From positions 1 through 36,289 of the forward strand of contig JBDKJS010000218.1 in the NCBI GenBank assembly GCA_039806065.1: a stretch of 36,289 bases of DNA, in the 5' to 3' direction. The stretch is from JBDKJS01 sp039806065. GTDB lineage: Bacteria; Bacteroidota; Bacteroidia; AKYH767-A; 2013-40CM-41-45. Position numbers and translations under genes: made by a program. Under the pieces are notes generated by a model. That model ran no database searches. It was not told the origin of the DNA and saw only the letters and a program-made list of their open reading frames with translations. Positions 15,025 to 23,824 of the stretch are shown here, piece after piece (positions within the stretch are counted from its first letter, which is position 1; the number at the start of each line of letters is the position of its first letter).

Positions 15025-16223
15025 TATAATGATTTTAAAAATTTGATTAACATAGTTCTTTCGTTTGGCGAAAGGTTTTGATAGCTCACTTTGCTATTGG
15101 TAGCTTCACCTCCATGCATTTCTATTGCTTGCTCTATACTTCTTGCTCTACCATCATGCAATAGAAAATATTGCCCACCTTGTGAATTTGATGATAGGCC
15201 TAACCCCCATAAAGGTGGAGTTCGCCATTCTGAAGACTTTGCACTTCCTTCCGTATAACCATCGTCTAATCCAATACCCATATCATGCAGCAACAAATCT
15301 GTATACGGGTAAAATATTTTATATGATAACGCTTCGACATTTGAAAACCCAGTATTTAATTGCGGCACATGACACGAACCACATCTTATCTGCACAAAGA
15401 TATTTTTACCTAATTGAACATCAGGAACAATAGATTGCCTTTGTATTGGAGCTTTCAATGTATTTAAATAAGCAACCACATCATTTATTTCTTGAACTGA
15501 AACTTCAGGATCTATAACTAGACCAGAATATACATCAATAGGTTCAAAAAATGAAGAAATGCCCATGTCTTGACTGTAAGCATTCACCGTTTGATGCAAT
15601 AAGTTATAAGCAGAAGCTTTTTTCCCAAACCGACCTATATATTTACCATCGTTATTGATTGAAAAAGGATTAGGTGTGATTCTATTGGGAATTGAAATCC
15701 AGTTCGGCACACCAGAAATCCCATCTCCATCAACATCGTAAGGATCTGACAAATCCAAAATTGTTTGGTCAGTCACAAACTGAAGATACCCCATACCGGT
15801 AATAGAAGGTGGGGTGAATTTTGAAGAACTTGCACCCTGAGGAATTTGTTCTGGAAAGTAACCTTGTATGGCTCTGTTCTGCAGCTGTGGTCCTCCTTGC
15901 CGCAAATATTGATTGCCTGTGCTATCGGTCTGGCCAAATCGGGTTAAAGTAGTGAATGGAGTACCCCTTCCATCTCCCAAATGACATGATATGCAACTAT
16001 TAGATACGAATATTGGCCCCAGTCCTGTCTGTGATGTGAACACTTTATTTACTGCAGCATCCCCTTTTAAAAATTGCAAATGTTGTTCCTGACTCAAACC
16101 ATCAATTGGTCCATCTAGCGTATCTTCAGCCTTAGGTGCTATTGGTTCAAACTTGCTGCAGGAAGTAAGCAACACCATTATAATAGCAAGGCTGCGGATC
16201 TTGTTATTTATATCAAAATTCAT
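15024..16223 (-). CDS. Di-heme oxidoreductase lipoprotein, DUF1111 (MauG/CCP-related)
   Basis: A 399-residue lipoprotein (Cys22 in LLTSC) with two heme c sites, Cys77-Ile-Ser-Cys80-His81 and Cys281-Gly-Ser-Cys284-His285. It shows hallmarks of the DUF1111 'di-heme oxidoreductase' family: DVDGDGISGVPN, IGRFGKKAS, LLLHDMGIGLDD, EWRTPPLWGLG and LLHDGRARSIEQAIEMHGGEA. Met369 or nearby residues may be axial ligands. The family relates to di-heme cytochrome c peroxidases and MauG. In other bacteria members are often encoded with iron-uptake (imelysin) genes, and the true substrate is not settled. It is the first gene of the block, directly behind a DtxR-like palindrome, and overlaps the Rieske gene by 1 bp (TAATG). 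Confidence 0.9.
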   Translation of the reverse strand: MNFDINNKIRSLAIIMVLLTSCSKFEPIAPKAEDTLDGPIDGLSQEQHLQFLKGDAAVNKVFTSQTGLGPIFVSNSCISCHLGDGRGTPFTTLTRFGQTDSTGNQYLRQGGPQLQNRAIQGYFPEQIPQGASSSKFTPPSITGMGYLQFVTDQTILDLSDPYDVDGDGISGVPNWISIPNRITPNPFSINNDGKYIGRFGKKASAYNLLHQTVNAYSQDMGISSFFEPIDVYSGLVIDPEVSVQEINDVVAYLNTLKAPIQRQSIVPDVQLGKNIFVQIRCGSCHVPQLNTGFSNVEALSYKIFYPYTDLLLHDMGIGLDDGYTEGSAKSSEWRTPPLWGLGLSSNSQGGQYFLLHDGRARSIEQAIEMHGGEATNSKVSYQNLSPNERTMLIKFLKSL

Positions 16224-16248
16224 TTTTTACAATTTTGGTAAATATACA

Positions 16249-16270
16249 TTTGTTAGATTAGCCTAACAAA
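16249..16270 (-). promoter_or_regulatory. DtxR/MntR-like operator before the di-heme gene
   Basis: A perfect 8-bp inverted repeat, TTTGTTAG (16249-16256) and CTAACAAA (16263-16270), separated by ATTAGC. The core TTAGATTAGCCTAAC resembles the DtxR/IdeR consensus TTAGGTTAGCCTAACCTAA at 15 of 19 positions over 16253-16271. It lies 26 bp upstream of the di-heme start. On the minus strand TATATTTG, a TAnnTTTG -7 box, overlaps the distal arm, so binding would block RNA polymerase. No regulator gene is in the window. Confidence 0.65.
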
Positions 16271-16435
16271 TATATTTCGAAATACCTATAAATTGATCAA
16301 ATACCGCAGAATATTTATAACACTGTTTAAGAAAAAAAATAAAATTAAAATTTAATAAGATTTTACAATCCTTCTGGAAGTCAAATTAGAAAAGCAACTG
16401 ATCAAATTAAAAAAAGTCTCGCCATTAGAAAATAT

Positions 16436-16885
16436 CTACAAAGATCTACCAAAACAAAAGCTACAAGTCTCATTCACATATGGGCCGTAATTTGCTATCC
16501 GCTCAAAACCATTCCTTTCATATAACCTAATAGCTTCAGGCATTTTATCCCCCGTTTCTAATACACATTTTTTATAACCTAGCTCGGCAGCCCACTTAAT
16601 TAATTCTAATAGTATTTCTTGTGCTATGGCTCTTCCCCTCCATTCACTTTTCACAAACATTCGCTTTATTTCCACCACATCATCCCCAAACTCTTTAAAA
16701 GCTCCACAACCCACCGCTTCACCTGAATGATAGGCTACCACAGCATACTTAATCTTGTTGATCTTATTATACTTTGCAAAAAAATCATTCTTTAGGCCAT
16801 TCCTCATAGCTAAATCTTGGTCTAACAAAACAACCAAGTTCCTAAATTTCAAATCATCACCATTAGATCTATTTAAAGAAACCAT
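16436..16885 (-). CDS. GNAT family N-acetyltransferase
   Basis: A 149-residue cytoplasmic acetyl-CoA-dependent acyltransferase. The core shows the GNAT order: AVVAYHSGEAVGCGAFKEF (beta strands 2-4), VEIKRMFVKSEWRGRAIAQEILLELIKWA (motif A with the pyrophosphate-binding RGRAIA loop), and KKCVLETGDKMPEAIRLYERNGFERI (motif B). The acceptor may be an amino group of a small molecule or peptide and cannot be assigned. It is transcribed in the same direction as the metal block, but the 212-bp gap holding the DtxR-like box separates them. The 138 bp upstream (16886-17023) shows nothing distinctive. Confidence 0.88.
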   Translation of the reverse strand: MVSLNRSNGDDLKFRNLVVLLDQDLAMRNGLKNDFFAKYNKINKIKYAVVAYHSGEAVGCGAFKEFGDDVVEIKRMFVKSEWRGRAIAQEILLELIKWAAELGYKKCVLETGDKMPEAIRLYERNGFERIANYGPYVNETCSFCFGRSL

Positions 16886-17023
16886 ATTAAAGTAATTTTA
16901 CAACAAACTTAACCTATCTATCGAAACCAAAAATAAAGATTTTAAAAAGCGTAAGAATATAATTCTAATGTCAGTAATAGTCTAAGTAAAATCATTGCTT
17001 ACTTTGATTTACACCTAAATCAA

Positions 17024-17431
17024 TTAATATTTAGCTTTCGCTAAAATAGAATAAACTGAAGCTATCATCACAACCACAACCATTAATTTCAACCATCTGA
17101 TTAGCCTTGTGCCAATCTTGTACTGACTGTGAGCATTTTCTGTAGTTATTTTTACAGGGTAATTGAATAGATGGGGGAATTTATTTAACCAAGTCATACC
17201 AACAAATAAAACCGTTGCCAACACTGGCATATTAAAGATCAACTGCTTGCTGCCATACCCATCTATATGGCCACTAAAATTAAAATGAGTTGGAATTATC
17301 TCAGGCAACGAGGGGTGATTTATCAGAACCAACAGCCACAACCCCATTAGCATTAACCAACCAAGCCATTCAATGAAATAATCAACTTTAGACCATTCCA
17401 ATTTTATTTTAGGACGCTTATTGTCTCCCAT
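17024..17431 (-). CDS. DUF1648 domain membrane protein
   Basis: A 135-residue inner-membrane protein. A first helix (WLGWLMLMGLWLLVLI) is followed by the DUF1648 signature LPEIIPTHFNFSGHIDGYGSK, then two more helices (FNMPVLATVLFVGMTWL; LMVVVVMIASVYSILA). The domain has a conserved PxHxxxxGxxDGxG pattern and occurs in SdpI-like immunity and signalling proteins, but short stand-alone copies have no defined role. It is followed 3' by the GNAT gene after 138 bp, and 85 bp separate it from the small membrane protein upstream. Confidence 0.8.
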   Translation of the reverse strand: MGDNKRPKIKLEWSKVDYFIEWLGWLMLMGLWLLVLINHPSLPEIIPTHFNFSGHIDGYGSKQLIFNMPVLATVLFVGMTWLNKFPHLFNYPVKITTENAHSQYKIGTRLIRWLKLMVVVVMIASVYSILAKAKY

Positions 17432-17516
17432 CTCTTGTCAATTAATTTCTAGCCATACCCTTGCGCATCGATGCATCACCACCCTTGTCAAAACCACATG
17501 ACACATTTAGAAAATT

Positions 17517-17717
17517 TTAATCTTGTTTCTTATGCTTTCTATTTATCAAATCGCGAATTACTACAAATAGTAATAATACAAATGTAATAAGATACAAAGT
17601 ATCTATTCCAGGCTTTTCAAACTTTAATTCCTTAAAGTCAAAATGCTTGTATAGTTTACTGCCAATTACAATTAAAATAATCAATGCGAAAAAATTTATT
17701 CCTCTCTTAGTATTCAT
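17517..17717 (-). CDS. Small two-helix membrane protein, unknown
   Basis: No family recognised. The 66 residues contain two hydrophobic helices (FFALIILIVIGSKLY and YLITFVLLLFVVIRDL) and a basic tail NRKHKKQD, an arrangement compatible with a small inner-membrane protein. It is in the same orientation as the DUF1648 gene 85 bp downstream. Coding is plausible but not certain, given the size. Confidence 0.45.
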   Translation of the reverse strand: MNTKRGINFFALIILIVIGSKLYKHFDFKELKFEKPGIDTLYLITFVLLLFVVIRDLINRKHKKQD

Positions 17718-17986
17718 ACAATGTGTTGATTTCTATCTTCAATATTTTATTGAGCAACTTAAACTGAATTTATATTCAGTAGTTAAATGTAAGAAAAATT
17801 TCAACTCAAAATATAACATAAAAACAGTGTCCTTAAAATCAATTTATAGCAAGCTTCAAACACCTTCCAAGTCCTCCATTTATCGCTACACTCTCCCTTG
17901 CCCTCACCTTACTTTTAAACGTGCTATTTCTTTGAGTAATCGCTTCCTATAAGCCGTATTTTTAATGCTTATTACCCCAAAATATA

Positions 17987-17994
17987 TATCTTTG
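17987..17994 (+). promoter_or_regulatory. Putative -7 promoter element for the PKD/GEVED protein
   Basis: TATCTTTG fits TAnnTTTG and ends 20 bp before the ATG at 18015. The remaining part of the 297-bp gap (17718-18014) shows no gene or repeat. Confidence 0.4.
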
Positions 17995-18014
17995 TTGAAT
18001 CAACTTTTATTATC

Positions 18015-21000
18015 ATGAGATATTTTAAATTGTATTTAACCCTATTAACATTTATCTTACTTGCTAAGATTCAAACTAGTGCAATAGGCTTCAGCAAACA
18101 GTTTGATAATGGCAATGGATGGGATGTAAGCGGTAGCAGCCGATGCAATATAGTTTCATTGCCGGATAGTGGATATGTGGTGTGCTTTAATGTAGCTGAT
18201 ACTTCCGGTGGTTCTAATGTACATCTTGTTAAACTAGACATTGCCGGAACCAAGGAATGGGAAAAAACTATTCTCATCCCCACTAATATAGAACTGGCTC
18301 ATGATGCAGTAATTATTGCCGATAGTTTCATCTATATTCAATGTACTTATGATGAGCCTGGATTCATCTATGATGAAGAGGTGATGTTCATCAAAACAGA
18401 TTTGAATGGAAATTTAATCACTTCTCAAGATATAACAAATTCAGGCATCTGCTGCTGGGATATAAGTGATGGCCGTCTTGCCATTGGCATTAATGATCAT
18501 CTTCTGTTCACACATAGGTCATTTGGCATTTCTACTATTGATGGTATCGTACGAGTGTATAACAAAGACTTTGGAAGCATTAATGGTGCAACTGATAATA
18601 CATTCCTCTACCATTCCAACTTTTTTCAAGATGCAGATAGTAGCTACTACAGCTTCGGACATGAATATTTACAAACCCAAAAAAGAGCCGGTCTAACTAA
18701 AAGAAATAAATTATTTGGATTTGTATGGCAAAAATACTTCAGGCATCCTGCCATGGCATTTAACCAGCAAATGCTTGCCCATGATTTGATTAAAACTTCC
18801 AATGGGTTTTATCTGTTGATGAGCTTCGCAGATAGCGCAAACGGACATGCCACTTACCTGCTTCAAACTGATACCAATGGCGATTCTTTATCAAGTGCTA
18901 CTTGGTATAATACAGGCTATCCATTTGGAATCTGCATCAATGACCAAAACCAAATAATATTGGCTGCTACTTCCAATGATAGTTTAGCCGCAATTACGTT
19001 AACTAAAATTGATAACAACTTTCAAATTTTAGCCAACAGAAAATTTCAACTTCAGCAAAGGAGCGAACATGTATTAGCATTTAAAAAAAGTAATGATCAT
19101 CACTATCTCATTACAGCTACTGCCGACAGTTTGAATGAAAGAAATATACATGCATTAAAAATTGATGACAACTTCTGTGTTCCACCTAGTGCTAGTTTCA
19201 GGGCAGTAGTAAACACAGGGCTGGGTCCTGATACAGCTTCAGTAATTATTAAAAATACCAGCGACTATGGAATATTGGATTCTAATACAACGGTTACCAT
19301 CAACTTTGGTGATGGCTCTTTACCAGCAACAATGACTACCGATAGTATCCTTCACATCTATGCAGTTCAAGGCACTTATACGGTAACATTAACCGTGAAT
19401 ACCATCTGTGGCACCAGCAGCTATTCAAATTTAGTAGTGGTACCATGTACAGGTTTTGCATCATCTTACAACTATACAACCTCACTGCTCAGCATCAATT
19501 TAAATTATTCAGGGGGTGGCACTTCCTACAGCTGGACACTAGGCGATGGTGCCACTGCCAATACCGCTTCTGTCAATCATAATTATGCTAATGATGGAAC
19601 CTATTTAGTTTGTCTTACCACGGACAATGGCTGTGGTCCCATTACCATTTGCGATTCTATTTCAGTTGCTTGCACTGCACCTGTTGTTTCCTTACCTGAT
19701 ACAGTATTGGGTTGCATAGGCTATTCCATCAACCTCAATGCCGGTCCAAACGGCAGCTCCTACCTGTGGAATACTGGAGCTACCGCTAGCACACTTTCCG
19801 CCAACTCAAACGGCAATTACACAGTATCCGTGACCAATATTTGCGGCAACACTACAATCGACTCAAGCTTCGTAGCCTTTAGCGCTTTGCCTCAGTTAAA
19901 CATTGGCCTTGATACTGTGATATGTGCCAATGATTTAATTCTTATGGGGAATTATTTAACCGGTGGTAATTATGACTATACATGGTATATTAACAATCAA
20001 TTTCAAGGTATCGGCCCTTCATTTTACTTTATCCAAAGCTGGATTGCAAATTACAAGCTCACCATGATTGCCAATAACAATGGTTGTATCGATTCTGCAT
20101 CGAGGAGTGTTTATGTAGCTCCCGATCGCTACTGTGATACCGTTTCCTATTGCATTCCTACCTACAATACCGGAACCACGCAAGGTGATTATGTGAAACG
20201 TGTTGCTATTGGCACTATCAATAATGTTACTGGCGGTGTGGGTGCAGCCAGTTATATAGATTATTCAAACCTTAGCACAACTGTTAATGCCGGGCAAAGT
20301 ATCAATCTAACGCTTGAATTCAATGAAGTGAATGACCTGTATTACAGAGTATGGCTAGATTACAATCAAGATGGATTATTCTCACCCTCCGAAGTACTCA
20401 CACAAAACGCAGTGAATACAGGAATTGTATTATTGTCTACAAGTATAAGCAATATGGCTTATGGAGGCCCCACTCGAATGCGGGTAAGGTGCGCCAGTCA
20501 TACTAATACCAACATTGACCCTTGTAGCAGTTATGACTTTGGCCAAACGGAAGATTATACCATCATTATAAATAATGGAACTGGTGCTCCAACACCTAGA
20601 TTCATCGCTAGCAATGATAGTATTTACCCCGGCAGTTCTATTAATTTCACAGATCAATCCTATAATAATCCTACGGCTTGGCAATGGAATTTTGATGGCG
20701 GCAATCCTTCCACTTCAAACCAACAAAACCCACAAGGCATTAATTATCCAATACCTGGATGCTATACTGTACGTTTTAAGGCTACCAATGCCAATGGTTT
20801 TAATATTATTGAAGACAGTTGTTTAATTTATGTTGACTTATCGCTGCATACAATTCAGGCTAACTTAAACTATTTGACCACTATTGCACCCAATCCGGTT
20901 CTTAAATTCGCTACCATCACCAATGTTGTCGACTTTGATCTAATTAAAATAATATCAACAGTAGGCAGCTCGGTTTCCATGGAAGTACCACTATCCAAGA

Positions 21001-21104
21001 CTACCATAGTTGACCTAGAAAAATTAGCCTCCGGTGTATATCAAATCCAATTATACCATCAAAATAAATTGGTTGGTGGCAATAGGTTAGTAAAGGTGAA
21101 ATAA
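18015..21104 (+). CDS. Large secreted PKD/GEVED protein with T9SS C-terminal sorting domain
   Basis: A 1029-residue exported protein. After a signal peptide (residues 1-25) come about 360 residues with repeated LxKxDxxGxxxW-like patterns that look like a beta-propeller. Two PKD-type domains follow (about 390-555; VTINFGDGS, YTVTLTVN, YSWTLGDG), then an Ig-like segment (about 557-640). A GEVED domain lies at about 711-855 (YCIPTYNTG at the start, YYRVWLDYNQDGLFSP, then DFGQTEDYTIII), then another PKD domain (about 860-945), and finally a type A sorting domain (APNPV, SGVYQIQLYHQNKLVGGNRLVKVK). Expected fate is Sec export, T9SS translocation and release or attachment at the surface. Likely an adhesin or matrix protein; no catalytic domain is visible. 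It ends one base from the convergent FG-GAP gene. Confidence 0.88.
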   Translation: MRYFKLYLTLLTFILLAKIQTSAIGFSKQFDNGNGWDVSGSSRCNIVSLPDSGYVVCFNVADTSGGSNVHLVKLDIAGTKEWEKTILIPTNIELAHDAVIIADSFIYIQCTYDEPGFIYDEEVMFIKTDLNGNLITSQDITNSGICCWDISDGRLAIGINDHLLFTHRSFGISTIDGIVRVYNKDFGSINGATDNTFLYHSNFFQDADSSYYSFGHEYLQTQKRAGLTKRNKLFGFVWQKYFRHPAMAFNQQMLAHDLIKTSNGFYLLMSFADSANGHATYLLQTDTNGDSLSSATWYNTGYPFGICINDQNQIILAATSNDSLAAITLTKIDNNFQILANRKFQLQQRSEHVLAFKKSNDHHYLITATADSLNERNIHALKIDDNFCVPPSASFRAVVNTGLGPDTASVIIKNTSDYGILDSNTTVTINFGDGSLPATMTTDSILHIYAVQGTYTVTLTVNTICGTSSYSNLVVVPCTGFASSYNYTTSLLSINLNYSGGGTSYSWTLGDGATANTASVNHNYANDGTYLVCLTTDNGCGPITICDSISVACTAPVVSLPDTVLGCIGYSINLNAGPNGSSYLWNTGATASTLSANSNGNYTVSVTNICGNTTIDSSFVAFSALPQLNIGLDTVICANDLILMGNYLTGGNYDYTWYINNQFQGIGPSFYFIQSWIANYKLTMIANNNGCIDSASRSVYVAPDRYCDTVSYCIPTYNTGTTQGDYVKRVAIGTINNVTGGVGAASYIDYSNLSTTVNAGQSINLTLEFNEVNDLYYRVWLDYNQDGLFSPSEVLTQNAVNTGIVLLSTSISNMAYGGPTRMRVRCASHTNTNIDPCSSYDFGQTEDYTIIINNGTGAPTPRFIASNDSIYPGSSINFTDQSYNNPTAWQWNFDGGNPSTSNQQNPQGINYPIPGCYTVRFKATNANGFNIIEDSCLIYVDLSLHTIQANLNYLTTIAPNPVLKFATITNVVDFDLIKIISTVGSSVSMEVPLSKTTIVDLEKLASGVYQIQLYHQNKLVGGNRLVKVK

Positions 21105-21122
21105 ATTATTCTATAATAATTT
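21103..21122. terminator. AT-only hairpin between two convergent genes
   Basis: AAATTATT (21103-21110) and AATAATTT (21115-21122) form a perfect 8-bp inverted repeat with a 4-base loop exactly where the two convergent genes meet. It could act as a weak bidirectional terminator, but the stem is purely A-T. Confidence 0.3.
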
Positions 21123-23772
21123 TCTTAGCCACAACACCACTCACAGTCATTACTTCCATTAGGTACAGTCCTTTCGGTAACGAATTAAGTTGAACATTTG
21201 CACTCATTAGCCCACTTAAAGATCCAATGGCCACTACTTGCCCTGCTATGGTTTTTAATTCATATGACACCATAGGGCTATTCGATCGTATGGTTATTGC
21301 ACTTTCTGCAGGATTAGGGAATACACTTAACGTATTCTCCTTTGGTGACTGCACGGCTAATCCCAAAATCTGAATCCTAGCAGTAGTGTAAGCGCCATTA
21401 TCATAAGTAATTGCCACATCATACCATCCCGCAATAGGATTTGGATAGTATGCAGAAGTAACCCCATTAAGCAGTTGATTGTTAAAATACCACTCAAAGC
21501 TTACCACAGAGGCACCTCCCGCAGCAGATCTAAGTGGAGTAACTGTAATAGTATCATTCTGAAAACTTATCAATGGATTTGGAGGAGTTAAATTCTTATA
21601 TAAATAAATATTTCCAGAGTGGATATAAACTGCATCATTTATTCCATTTCCATCTATATCGCCATCCATAAACTGAGTGGTGGGTTGATCGAATGAACCA
21701 ATGAACTTCTGCGTGTAATCAGGTCGAGTAACATAAACATAATTATAAGCTGAAGATGAACCTACTGTATGTTTGAAACTTAAATCGGCATATTGGTCGC
21801 CATTAAAATTTGCTCTGCCTAATTCCAGCGCACCCCCTACCATAGGAGATCCTGACCTATTAAGCCAAATTCCACTTAACGAATCTTGTTCCAAATAATA
21901 AGTAAGGCTATTTAAAGTATTAGTAGCCACTAATCCTTCTCTCACTCCTCCATTCAATTTAAAAGGTAAAGCATAATTTATAGAGCCACCTATATTGTGT
22001 GTAACTACTGAGCCTGCAGGAAAATTACCCATACCATCGCCATACATCACCGTCATATTTGACCCTACTGCATTGCCATGACAAATAACAATATCTTTAT
22101 TGCCATCACCATTAAAATCGCCAGCCGATGGACTATTGCCTGCTACATTAAATCCAGTAGCAGATGTATTGGCGGTAGCAGGAAGTAATAATCCGCTGCC
22201 ATTAGCATTAGCCATGCAAATGTTATAAATTACTGGCGAAGTACTGATCATGAACACATCATCTAAACCATCATTGTTAAAATCATCAACTACTATTTCA
22301 GAATTTTGATGAAGTGCGGGATAAGGGGTATATGCTGCATAACCATTTACACCATTATTTAAATATACATATATAGAATCTGATTGGTTACCAGACAATA
22401 CCAAATCAGGTAAGGTATCATTGTTGATAAACCCACTTCTAAGTTGATAACCATAACGTGGAGCAGGAATAATTTTAGTAGATCCAAAACCACAAGCTGA
22501 TCCATAGATAAGCACCAGCCTATTTCCCAACAGATTTGAGTAGGTGATTACATCGTCAAATCCATCTCCATTAACATCGGCAATGGTAGCAGCTGCTGAA
22601 TTATGTAATAAAGGAAATGAAAAATTATTGCCTAATGAAAATGAATTTAAATTTCGAAATACTTTTACCCCGTCCAATTCAATTAAATCAGTGGTGCCAT
22701 TATTGTTGATATCTGCTGTGATAATACTGGTAGGTTGAATTTGATAACCTATGTTAGTATCTAATGAAAACACGCCACTATTATTAACCATGCGGTACAC
22801 CATGCCACTTTGATTCATTACAGCCAAATCAAAAGCGCTACCATCTAAATTAAAATCGCCAATCCCAAATGACTTTACACTAATTGGTAATATTTGAGTG
22901 TTGAATTGGCTGGGATTAATTATATCAATTTCGCCAAAGGCGAAAAGAGAATCTTGAAAAGAAACGAATTCTAATTGGGGATCAGCATCCATATTGGCCA
23001 CTTCAAAGTGCTTTGTATATAAATAATTATTTAGAAACGCCTGATTAAAAGTTGCATTTAAAGATGTTCCGTTATTTAAATAAATGCTTCCTGATGCTGC
23101 CATTACATCATCCAATCCATCATTATTAAAATCGGCTGTGCGGCAACGTCCTCTTACATCATCAATGAAAGTTTGTCCTAGTGTAAAAATACCAGAATTA
23201 TTTCCCAAGTACACCATTGATTCGTGATCAGAAAGGCCATCGTATTCTGCTATATTAACAAAAACATCTAAATACGTGTCTGAATTAAAATGGCCTACAC
23301 ATATATAATACCAAACCCCTGCTATGCTCACTGTCAAATTTGTGTAGATGGGTAAATCAAACCCTCCTATTCCATTATTAACCAACAAGGCCAATTTGCC
23401 ATCACCTGCAACTAGAATATCCGGGAGTTGGTCTTGATTAAAGTCATCAACGCTAACAGCAGTTGCCACAAAAAGATCTGGAAGTAAAATGGTATCCCTT
23501 ACATCTGTGAAAGATCCGGTGCAATCGCCATGATAAATGCCAACATAAGTGGGTATGGTGTTAAATAGCAGACCACCTGTTTTTACCATGTCTAGATAGC
23601 CATCGCCATCAATATCAGCCATTACAGCATTTTCGCATTTTGGCTCTGAATACAAATTGTAGGGTTCATAATGAAAAATTGGTGTATAAGGATAGTAAGG
23701 TTCGAAAGGAGATTGTGCCTTTGCATTGCTTAGAATTAATGCTAAGAACATCCATAAATGAAGCTTGTACAT
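21106..23772 (-). CDS. Secreted FG-GAP/VCBS-repeat protein with T9SS sorting domain
   Basis: An 888-residue exported protein: signal peptide (residues 1-20, ending in AKAQ), then many FG-GAP/VCBS repeats recognised by calcium-loop motifs such as DIDGDGYLD, DFNNDGLDD, DINNNGTTD, DVNGDGFDD, DFNGDGNKD and DIDGNGIND. These fold as beta-propellers of the integrin-alpha type. A short Ig-like segment (VSFEWYFNNQLLNGV) and a type A sorting domain (SVFPNPAESAITI, then LPKGLYLMEVMTVSG) end the protein. Expected to be surface-exposed or released through T9SS. There is no enzymatic domain; binding of surfaces or carbohydrates is a guess. Start codon at 23772. Confidence 0.88.
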   Translation of the reverse strand: MYKLHLWMFLALILSNAKAQSPFEPYYPYTPIFHYEPYNLYSEPKCENAVMADIDGDGYLDMVKTGGLLFNTIPTYVGIYHGDCTGSFTDVRDTILLPDLFVATAVSVDDFNQDQLPDILVAGDGKLALLVNNGIGGFDLPIYTNLTVSIAGVWYYICVGHFNSDTYLDVFVNIAEYDGLSDHESMVYLGNNSGIFTLGQTFIDDVRGRCRTADFNNDGLDDVMAASGSIYLNNGTSLNATFNQAFLNNYLYTKHFEVANMDADPQLEFVSFQDSLFAFGEIDIINPSQFNTQILPISVKSFGIGDFNLDGSAFDLAVMNQSGMVYRMVNNSGVFSLDTNIGYQIQPTSIITADINNNGTTDLIELDGVKVFRNLNSFSLGNNFSFPLLHNSAAATIADVNGDGFDDVITYSNLLGNRLVLIYGSACGFGSTKIIPAPRYGYQLRSGFINNDTLPDLVLSGNQSDSIYVYLNNGVNGYAAYTPYPALHQNSEIVVDDFNNDGLDDVFMISTSPVIYNICMANANGSGLLLPATANTSATGFNVAGNSPSAGDFNGDGNKDIVICHGNAVGSNMTVMYGDGMGNFPAGSVVTHNIGGSINYALPFKLNGGVREGLVATNTLNSLTYYLEQDSLSGIWLNRSGSPMVGGALELGRANFNGDQYADLSFKHTVGSSSAYNYVYVTRPDYTQKFIGSFDQPTTQFMDGDIDGNGINDAVYIHSGNIYLYKNLTPPNPLISFQNDTITVTPLRSAAGGASVVSFEWYFNNQLLNGVTSAYYPNPIAGWYDVAITYDNGAYTTARIQILGLAVQSPKENTLSVFPNPAESAITIRSNSPMVSYELKTIAGQVVAIGSLSGLMSANVQLNSLPKGLYLMEVMTVSGVVAKKIIIE

Positions 23773-23824
23773 GAAATGATTATTGGAAGTTAAACTTGTA
23801 ACTATCTAATGGCTGCGAGACCTC

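Noticed and set aside
2928..16223. Integrative element or transposon carrying the metal block
   Set aside because: No integrase, transposase, terminal repeats, tRNA attachment site or sharp base-composition break was seen at either edge, so mobility is not supported by this window.
17647..17952. 101-codon + frame across 17647-17952
   Set aside because: Antisense to the small membrane protein at its 5' end and without any coding signature; mostly intergenic.
21603..23700. Repeated DNA segments in the FG-GAP gene resembling a repeat array
   Set aside because: They are irregular in spacing and explained by protein-level calcium-loop repeats, not by a CRISPR or tandem DNA array.
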